Shown here in pieces: positions 6,654 through 12,235 of a stretch of DNA of 12,235 bases. Origin of the DNA: a bacterium (GTDB taxonomy: Bacteria > Bacillota_I > Bacilli_A > RF39 > UBA660). Both the position numbers and the translations under genes were made by a program. The stretch lies in NCBI GenBank assembly GCA_029007415.1, contig JAQXHT010000008.1, positions 1 through 12,235 on the forward strand, given 5' to 3'. The notes below the pieces were generated by a model. The model was not told where the DNA came from, made no database searches, and saw only the letters and a program-made list of their open reading frames with translations. Positions within the stretch are counted from its first letter, which is position 1; each line of letters starts with the position of its first letter.

Positions 6654-7853
6654 ATGATTAAAAGAGAGGGATATTTATCTAGAATCAGAGGATTCTATGA
6701 TAGCGATTTAATTAAAATTTTAGTTGGAATAAGAAGATGCGGTAAATCGGTTATTTTAAATCAAATTATTGATGAATTAAAAGCTAACGGTTGTCCTGAT
6801 AATCATATTATATATATCAATTTTGAATATATTGAATATGAAGCCTTAAGGGATTATAAAAAATTAAACAGTTATATAAAAGATAAATTGCTTGATAAAG
6901 ATAAATATTATATATTTTTGGATGAAATCCAAAAAGTTGAAAGATTTGAAGAAGTTGTAAACTCTTTAAGAGCTTCTACTACTAATACAAGTATCTTTAT
7001 TACTGGTTCTAATAGCAAGTTATTATCGCAAGAATTATCTACTGTTTTATCAGGAAGATATGTTTTGTTTAATATCTATCCTTTGTCATATAAAGAATTT
7101 ATTGAACTTTCTAAAAAGGATGCTCATGATGAAAAAACTTTTTGGAATTATGTAGAGTGGGGTGGTCTTCCAAATAGGTGTGAATTTGAAGATGAAAACA
7201 ATATTAAAGACTATCTACATAGTGTATTTGATTCAATTATACTAAGAGATGTAGTTGATAGATTAGGTTTAAAAGATACTGTTCTTTTTGATTTAATATT
7301 ACAATATATAGTTGATATTACAGGAAGAGAATTTTCAGCAGATAATGTTATTGGTTTTCTAAAAAGTGAAGGAAAATCTATTTCTACAGAAACCTTATAT
7401 ACATATTTAGATGCTTTGTGTAAAGCTTTAATTATAAAGAAAATATATAGATATGATATCAATGGAAAAGCAATTCTTAAGACTTTGAATAAATATTATA
7501 TGACTGATTTGGGAATAGCACAAATAAAAAATAATAATTTTGAAATTAACAAAAGTTTTGCTATTGAAAATGTTATTTATAATGAACTTCTAGTTCGTGG
7601 TTATGATGTTTATATAGGTAAGACAAGAGAAGGAGAAATAGATTTTATTGCAACTAAAAATAATAAAAAAGAATATTATCAAGTTGCATATTTATTAGCT
7701 GATGAAAATGTTATTGCAAGAGAATTTGGAGCATTTAAACCAATATCTGATAATTATCCAAAATATGTTCTCTCGCTTGATAAAACAGACTTTTCTAGAG
7801 ATGGTATTATACATAAAAATATCATCGATTGGTTGTTAGAAGAAAGCATATAA
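6654..7853 (+). CDS. AAA_14/DUF4143 family ATPase
   Basis: This is a stand-alone P-loop ATPase of the widespread AAA_14-DUF4143 type, often multicopy in anaerobes; the cellular role of the family is not established. I set the start at ATG 6654 (399 residues) because AGGTG at 6643-6647 is a correctly spaced ribosome binding site; the upstream in-frame GTG at 6645 lies inside that site. Walker A is GIRRCGKS (25-32) and Walker B is IFLDEIQ (87-93). A sensor-like FITGSNSKLLS and LSGRY follow. The C-terminal half (from about 190) is the DUF4143 part with RDVVDRLGLKD and FAIENVIYNELL. It ends in a PD-(D/E)xK-like fold remnant, GEIDFIATK with Glu328 and Asp330, then YYQVAYLL. It has its own promoter, and its AGA/ATA-rich codon use differs from nrdD, which fits a lowly expressed or mobile-type accessory gene. 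Confidence 0.9.
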   Translation: MIKREGYLSRIRGFYDSDLIKILVGIRRCGKSVILNQIIDELKANGCPDNHIIYINFEYIEYEALRDYKKLNSYIKDKLLDKDKYYIFLDEIQKVERFEEVVNSLRASTTNTSIFITGSNSKLLSQELSTVLSGRYVLFNIYPLSYKEFIELSKKDAHDEKTFWNYVEWGGLPNRCEFEDENNIKDYLHSVFDSIILRDVVDRLGLKDTVLFDLILQYIVDITGREFSADNVIGFLKSEGKSISTETLYTYLDALCKALIIKKIYRYDINGKAILKTLNKYYMTDLGIAQIKNNNFEINKSFAIENVIYNELLVRGYDVYIGKTREGEIDFIATKNNKKEYYQVAYLLADENVIAREFGAFKPISDNYPKYVLSLDKTDFSRDGIIHKNIIDWLLEESI

Positions 7854-7857
7854 TTAT

Positions 7858-7887
7858 AAAACCAGACATCAATTTTGTCTGGTTTTT
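7858..7887. terminator. Bidirectional terminator overlapping the ATP-grasp gene stop codon
   Basis: AAAACCAGACA (7858-7868) pairs perfectly with TGTCTGGTTTT (7876-7886) around a 7-nt loop. Rightward transcripts get the U-tract at 7883-7887; leftward transcripts get UUUUAUAAUU. The loop contains the TGA (7869-7871) of the leftward ATP-grasp gene, and one stem arm is its last codons. Confidence 0.88.
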
Positions 7888-8765
7888 ATGGCTTTTACGA
7901 ATGATTTGTAAACTTCATCTTTTAGCTTTGAATCGTTAATAGTTTCAATAAATAGATTAGGATCAACTAGTTCTACTTCCATTACTTTGTAACAATTATT
8001 ATCAAAAATAAAATCAATTCGCATGAAGACTGCTTCTTTATATTCTTTGATTAGTATTATATTGTTGACGGTATTAATAATTTCTTTATTTAAATCATTA
8101 ATAGTTATATATTCTTCTTTTCTATATTTAGTAAATACACCAGGGAATCTCTTAATACCATATTTGATTCTTTTATCTATAACAATAACAGAAATTTCTC
8201 CGGCATTAACACCATCAATAAATGGTTGAATCATAATACTATTTAGATTTTTAACACTTTCTAAATCATTAATATTATTAATAATAAAAGTATTATCTCC
8301 TGATGCTGAAATAACTGGTTTAATGACGATTTTATCACTATTATATTTATATTCTTTAATATTATCTAAGAATATTGTATCTATTGTACTGATGTCATTT
8401 TCTTTAAGTATTTGATATTGTTTCTTTTTATCTATATTATTAATGATTAAATCTTTATTGTTTATAGTTTTGTTATTATTAATAAATTTTAAAAATCTTT
8501 CAACATCGTGATGATAACCCCATACTGACCTAATTATGTTTAAATCACTTTCTTGATAATCATCTTCAAAAGAGATTATCTTCGTATGATAACCTTCTTT
8601 TAATAGATATTTTTGGAGAATTAAATCTTCTTTTATTCTATTCTGATATTTACTAGAAGACACAATATTTACTTTCTTTCCTCTAGTAAATAAGTATTTT
8701 ATACTGTTACTTAAATATAATAATTTTATTCTTAACTTATATATTTTTTTTCGTAACTTATTCAT
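7869..8765 (-). CDS. DcsG-like ATP-grasp ligase
   Basis: ATP-grasp enzymes activate a carboxylate as acyl phosphate and join it to an amine or similar nucleophile. The 298 residues follow the pattern of the ATP-grasp family containing DcsG of D-cycloserine biosynthesis. SVWGYHHDVERFLKF (80-94) corresponds to the S-x-W-D-Y-H segment. IVIKPVISASGDN (146-158) contains the ATP-binding Lys, and QPFIDGVNAGEIS (180-192) contains the adenine-side Glu. MRIDF (248-252) and MEVELVDPNLF (262-272) carry the Mg ligands Glu263, Glu265 and Asn270. The N-terminal 31 residues are strongly basic and partly hydrophobic, suggesting contact with membrane or nucleic acid. The ATG overlaps the preceding gene's stop by 8 nt (ATGAATAA), with GAGGT upstream, so translation is probably coupled to the flippase-aminotransferase. 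The substrate is unknown; a role in making or attaching an amino acid derivative is inferred from context. Confidence 0.82.
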   Translation of the reverse strand: MNKLRKKIYKLRIKLLYLSNSIKYLFTRGKKVNIVSSSKYQNRIKEDLILQKYLLKEGYHTKIISFEDDYQESDLNIIRSVWGYHHDVERFLKFINNNKTINNKDLIINNIDKKKQYQILKENDISTIDTIFLDNIKEYKYNSDKIVIKPVISASGDNTFIINNINDLESVKNLNSIMIQPFIDGVNAGEISVIVIDKRIKYGIKRFPGVFTKYRKEEYITINDLNKEIINTVNNIILIKEYKEAVFMRIDFIFDNNCYKVMEVELVDPNLFIETINDSKLKDEVYKSFVKAIKTRQN

Positions 8766-11700
8766 CTTTTAATACCTCAGCTAATTTACTAATTTGATAG
8801 AAGTTATGAATAAGAGCATTTTTACTTATCGAAAAGTTAACTCTTGCTACAAATTCTTCTTCATTAGACCACATAAAGTTTTCTCCCATTAAATACTTTA
8901 CTTTACCACTATTATACATTGCTTTTAGTAAGTCATATTCTGTTTTTAATTGTTTACCTTTATAATATTTTCCTTTGAAACTAGTGAAATCTACTATAAC
9001 GAAGAAGCCAGATTTAGGGAAAGTTTTATCACTTATTTTTACACCATCTATTCCTTTTAATAATTTATTAGATACTTCTTTATTACTAGAATAATTTTCA
9101 ATATCTCTAATAATTTTTCTTTTTGTTTTCTTATCAGTAATAACATCAATACCATTTATTAGGACATTTACTAAATCTAATCTATAAAGATATTCTGGTA
9201 TTAATTTACTGAAGTATTTATCGTAGTCTTTATATCTTCTATTACTACCGTTGAATGCTCCTCTTACCGCATTTACTTGGGTAACACACATTGAGTCCAT
9301 AAAATCAAATACCTGTGTAGCGAAGCCCCAGAATATTGGAGTAGGCATTACGATGAAACCAGCTCTTAAAGAAGCAAGACCATAACTTTTGGAAATCCCA
9401 AATAATGAAATGGTATTATTAAAATATTTAGGAATCGAAGCGATAGGGTATGCAAGTTTTTTTCGGTCATAACACAAATCACGATAAATTAAATCATCTA
9501 CTATAAATACACCATTTTCTAAGCAAACATCACTTAGCTCTTTAATTAATTCAATATCATCTTCACTCATAACATTTCCAATCGGATTATGTGGATTAAC
9601 ATTTAAATAAAGTACTACCTTTGGTGTATAGTCGTATTCTTTATTATTTTTTAATTTTTTATTAATAGATATAATCTTAGTATTTAATTCTTTAGGGTCA
9701 ATCAAGTAGTCGTTTTCATAGCGTAATGGTATTGTTTCAATGTGAACACCTTGATTTTCAGCAATGGCAGCAAATATTCCGTAAGTTGGAGTAGGTACTA
9801 TCATTACGTCACCCGGTCTAGCGATTGTTTTTAATAACATATAAAAGGCTTGAGTAGTAGAACCACAAAAAGCGACATTATGTACATTGATAGCATCACA
9901 GTATTCATTCTTTTCACTTGGAAATCCTTCTCTTACTAGATAATCAACTAAATCTTGTCTGGCACGTGATGACCCAACCGTTGATGGATAGACATTTAAA
10001 TTACTAGAAAGTGAAGTTAGCATCATATTATTAACACAAGGAGGGAATGCTTTGTATTTGATAGCATCACCACTACATAAAGTTTCATGATAGGCATTTT
10101 CTACTTTATCATCACCATATTTATTAAGTTCAAAGTTTACTAAATCATAACCATATAAAACTTTTTCAACATATGAATCGAATGATTTGTTAGAATTGTT
10201 TTTTATCATTGTGATTTTTTCATTTTTTAGTTCTGGCTTATTTTCTACTAATTCTTTTAAAGCTTTTGAGTATTTTTCGCTATCTTCGTTATCATAATTA
10301 ATTTTACTTAATTTTTTTTTTAGAAGTTTTTTTGCTAATGCTTTCGGATTTAGTTTAGCATTTCCATTTTTTGATGATTTGTCATCAGAAATTATTTTCT
10401 TTAATATTCCAGTACGATAACAAACTAGAAGATAAATACTAAAACAAACTATTCCTGACCCTGCTAAAATAGGAATTTGAATTAATCTATTACTTAGGTT
10501 AGTTGGTACTATATTAACAGTTAAAAGTAAGATAATGAAGAAAGTAACCCAAGGAATAATAAATTCTTTTAAAGTAGTAAATAATTCATTGAAACTAATC
10601 TTATATCTTTTATTTAAACATACTAATGAATAAGTGATTGATAAAGTATAACCGATTAAACCACAAACAACTGCACCATCAGCTGCAACAAGACCTAATT
10701 TGTCCCATAGAATAATGAAAGGGGCATCAAATATTAGGTTGAATACTAGTCCGATTAAAATACTAACAATAACTTCTTTGTATTTACTTAGACTTTGTAA
10801 GATGTTAACTATAACAGTAAATATACCACCGAATAGAGCATAGAATACGAAATAGTTATAAATATCAGTTCCTAAAAAACTTTTACCATAAAACATTGTC
10901 CAAAGAGGTCCTGAAAATGCTGAAATGAATAGTGTTAATGGCACAATAATAAATAAAATTAACTCTAATGATTTATTTATTTTACTAGTAACATCTTTAA
11001 TATCACCTTTAGTAAAACTTTCTACTAGGTTAGGAGTTAGTGACATATTAAGTCCCATAATTAGTGCTAAAATGATACCGTTAAATTTTCCACCCCAAAC
11101 AGTAAAGACACTTGATACTGATTCAGTTAAAGTTGCTGAAGCGTGAAGTACGTCAGACATTACTCTTTGTACAATTATCATATCTGTAACTTCATATAGA
11201 TTACTTATTAAACTTATAACTACATATGGGATGGCATAGAAGAATAATCTCTTAATAATCTTCTTAGTATTTGCATCCTTTTTAACAGTTACCTTTTTTT
11301 CTAATAAATTTGATTTATGCAGTTTAATTTGTAGATATAAAAGTGAAACTAAACCACCGATAGATGCTGCTAGAACAGAGATACCAACTGCTCTTGTAAG
11401 ACCGATATGAAAGACATTAAGTGCTAAATAACAACCACCTATGATGACAACAACTCTAACTAACTGTTCTATTACTTGAGAAATACTTCCAGGTGTAATT
11501 ATTTTATGTCCTTGTAAGAAACCTCTAGTAACACTTAAGAAAGGAACAATTAATATAGCAAAGGAAACAAGTCTTAATACATAAACTATATCAGCAACAG
11601 TATTACCACCAGTTCCAGAAACTGCGATTGTTTTAGCGATTGGTTCTGCTAGTGTAAATAACAAAATAAACATAACGAACGATAGTAAAAATATTATCGA

Positions 11701-11967
11701 TTTGGATATTTTATATACTTTCGATACCTCTTTTTTGTTACCGAGAGCCAAATATTCACTAGTTAATTTACTAACGGCAAAAGGAAAACCAGCCGAAGAC
11801 ATAGATAAAAATATGGCATAAATATTATAACTATATCCATATAAAGCTCCCCCCTTTTCACCGATTAAGGCATTAAAGGGAATAACATAAATAACTCCTA
11901 ATATTTTAACTAATATTATACCGATTGTTGAAATAAGGGCTCCACCCAAAAAAGAATTTCTTTTCAT
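8758..11967 (-). CDS. Fusion: SpoVB/MurJ-type lipid flippase + PLP-dependent class I/II aminotransferase
   Basis: One uninterrupted 1069-residue frame. Residues 1 to about 520 form a MATE-like polysaccharide/lipid II flippase of the SpoVB/MurJ kind, with about 14 hydrophobic segments from residue 8 to 517 and the hallmark GGALYGYSYNIYAIFLSMSSAGFPFAVSKL split over residues 39-68. A charged, Lys-rich linker (about 521-590) includes PKALAKKLLKKKLSK. Residues about 595-1069 are a fold-type-I aminotransferase: GSTTQAF (702-708), NPHNPIG (791-797, Asn794), DDLIY (824-828, Asp825 and Tyr828), GISKSYG with the PLP Lys860, and ARVNFS with the carboxylate-binding Arg1042. The aminotransferase should face the cytoplasm. 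AGGGAG is 6 nt before the ATG. I see no ribosome binding site at the linker Met587, so separate initiation looks unlikely. An A10 tract lies in the linker. The substrate is unknown; flippase fused to amino acid metabolism suggests modified envelope precursors. Confidence 0.9.
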   Translation of the reverse strand: MKRNSFLGGALISTIGIILVKILGVIYVIPFNALIGEKGGALYGYSYNIYAIFLSMSSAGFPFAVSKLTSEYLALGNKKEVSKVYKISKSIIFLLSFVMFILLFTLAEPIAKTIAVSGTGGNTVADIVYVLRLVSFAILIVPFLSVTRGFLQGHKIITPGSISQVIEQLVRVVVIIGGCYLALNVFHIGLTRAVGISVLAASIGGLVSLLYLQIKLHKSNLLEKKVTVKKDANTKKIIKRLFFYAIPYVVISLISNLYEVTDMIIVQRVMSDVLHASATLTESVSSVFTVWGGKFNGIILALIMGLNMSLTPNLVESFTKGDIKDVTSKINKSLELILFIIVPLTLFISAFSGPLWTMFYGKSFLGTDIYNYFVFYALFGGIFTVIVNILQSLSKYKEVIVSILIGLVFNLIFDAPFIILWDKLGLVAADGAVVCGLIGYTLSITYSLVCLNKRYKISFNELFTTLKEFIIPWVTFFIILLLTVNIVPTNLSNRLIQIPILAGSGIVCFSIYLLVCYRTGILKKIISDDKSSKNGNAKLNPKALAKKLLKKKLSKINYDNEDSEKYSKALKELVENKPELKNEKITMIKNNSNKSFDSYVEKVLYGYDLVNFELNKYGDDKVENAYHETLCSGDAIKYKAFPPCVNNMMLTSLSSNLNVYPSTVGSSRARQDLVDYLVREGFPSEKNEYCDAINVHNVAFCGSTTQAFYMLLKTIARPGDVMIVPTPTYGIFAAIAENQGVHIETIPLRYENDYLIDPKELNTKIISINKKLKNNKEYDYTPKVVLYLNVNPHNPIGNVMSEDDIELIKELSDVCLENGVFIVDDLIYRDLCYDRKKLAYPIASIPKYFNNTISLFGISKSYGLASLRAGFIVMPTPIFWGFATQVFDFMDSMCVTQVNAVRGAFNGSNRRYKDYDKYFSKLIPEYLYRLDLVNVLINGIDVITDKKTKRKIIRDIENYSSNKEVSNKLLKGIDGVKISDKTFPKSGFFVIVDFTSFKGKYYKGKQLKTEYDLLKAMYNSGKVKYLMGENFMWSNEEEFVARVNFSISKNALIHNFYQISKLAEVLKDE
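10312..10321 (-). repeat. A10 homopolymer in the flippase-aminotransferase linker
   Basis: Ten consecutive T on the plus strand are read as CTAAAAAAAAAATTAAG in the gene and encode Lys550-552. An A7 run lies just upstream in the transcript. Gain of one A gives ATT AAG TAA, and loss of one gives AAT TAA, so slippage either way ends translation almost at once and would yield a flippase without the aminotransferase. Confidence 0.85.
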
Positions 11968-11973
11968 AACTAT

Positions 11974-12015
11974 CTCCCTAAGAAAAATTGTATCAGATTA
12001 AATAAGAAAAGTCAT
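11974..12015 (-). promoter_or_regulatory. Promoter and ribosome binding site of the flippase-aminotransferase/ATP-grasp unit
   Basis: On the minus strand, ATGACT (12015-12010) is followed by a 17-nt spacer and TACAAT (11992-11987), with TG one base upstream (extended -10, TGATACAAT). AGGGAG at 11979-11974 is 6 nt from the ATG at 11967. The leader would be short, about 15 nt. Confidence 0.65.
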
Positions 12016-12060
12016 TAATGTTACAATATTTTACAGAATAATTTTTTAACGTGATAAAAG

Positions 12061-12102
12061 TAAAAAACAAGTTTAATGTGAAAAAATCACTTAAAACACT
12101 TG
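12061..12102 (-). terminator. Leftward intrinsic terminator upstream of the flippase unit
   Basis: An imperfect hairpin pairs CAAGT (12068-12072) with ACTTG (12098-12102) and GTGA (12078-12081) with TCAC (12087-12090), with a small internal loop. On the minus strand it is followed by a TTTTTT tract (12067-12062). It separates the flippase promoter from whatever gene lies to the right and implies a leftward transcript entering the window. Confidence 0.5.
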
Positions 12103-12148
12103 AAAATAGCAAAAAAATAATCTCTTATGCAACAAAGTGCTGATGGAA

Positions 12149-12235
12149 TCATTTGAAAATCTTATAATAGTTTTTACTAACATCAACAGGCATATTCTTA
12201 GTACAAACATTTCTTGTTTTTAATGTTGTATATTG
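12149..12235 (-). CDS. Possible C-terminal end of an unidentified leftward gene (5' partial)
   Basis: The minus-strand frame is open from the window edge for 28 codons to a TGA at 12151-12149, ending ...KNMPVDVSKNYYKIFK. I do not recognise the family. The only support for coding is the terminator-like hairpin about 45 nt downstream at 12061-12102. A stop-free run this short can occur by chance, so the call is tentative. Confidence 0.3.
   Translation of the reverse strand, partial: QYTTLKTRNVCTKNMPVDVSKNYYKIFK

Noticed and set aside
9900..10320. That the flippase and aminotransferase are two genes joined by a missed stop or start.
   Set aside because: The frame is continuous through the linker, and Met587 has no ribosome binding site upstream, so the fusion is taken as real; resequencing of the A10 run would settle it.
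12112..12235. Terminal part of an insertion sequence at the right edge.
   Set aside because: The 28-codon tail matches no transposase I can name, and no terminal inverted repeat pair can be shown within the window.
1..12235. tRNA, rRNA, CRISPR arrays, riboswitches.
   Set aside because: No tRNA T-loop signatures, rRNA segments, regularly spaced repeats or recognisable riboswitch cores were seen on either strand.

Overview
The window reads as a chromosomal segment of an AT-rich, anaerobic, Gram-positive-type bacterium. It most resembles the uncultured gut Bacilli/Mollicutes-like lineages (RF39-type). This is an inference from four things: AT-rich coding, strong AGGGAG/AGGAG ribosome binding sites, a class III (oxygen-sensitive) ribonucleotide reductase, and a DUF6273-like surface protein of a kind common in such genomes. 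TGA is used as a stop (genes ending at 1009 and 7869) and Trp is TGG, so the standard bacterial code applies, not the Mycoplasma code.

Layout. (1) 2-1009 (+): 3' part of a large surface-type protein gene, ending at a hairpin it shares with the convergent gene. (2) 1059-2981 (-): a NrdD-like protein with an ATP cone that stops before the zinc ribbon and glycyl-radical loop. (3) 2982-3282: divergent promoter region with concentric inverted repeats. (4) 3283-6534 (+): operon nrdD - nrdG - dut. Class III reductase makes dNTPs, including dUTP, from NTPs; NrdG installs the glycyl radical; dUTPase converts dUTP to dUMP for thymidylate synthesis. (5) 6582-7853 (+): a palindrome and near-consensus promoter driving a stand-alone AAA_14/DUF4143 ATPase. 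(6) 7858-7887: a bidirectional terminator whose loop holds the stop codon of the convergent gene. (7) 7869-11967 (-): a two-gene unit. The first gene encodes a 1069-residue fusion of a SpoVB/MurJ-type lipid flippase and a fold-type-I PLP aminotransferase. The second overlaps it by 8 nt and encodes a DcsG-like ATP-grasp ligase. (8) 11968-12235: promoter of that unit, then a leftward terminator and the last 28 codons of an unidentified leftward gene.

The most unusual content is the flippase-aminotransferase fusion coupled to an ATP-grasp enzyme. It suggests an undescribed amino-acid-modifying step in envelope-precursor export. An A10 tract in the linker could let slippage release the flippase alone. 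Second is the degenerate NrdD paralogue lacking its radical domain, transcribed divergently from the intact nrdDG-dut operon.
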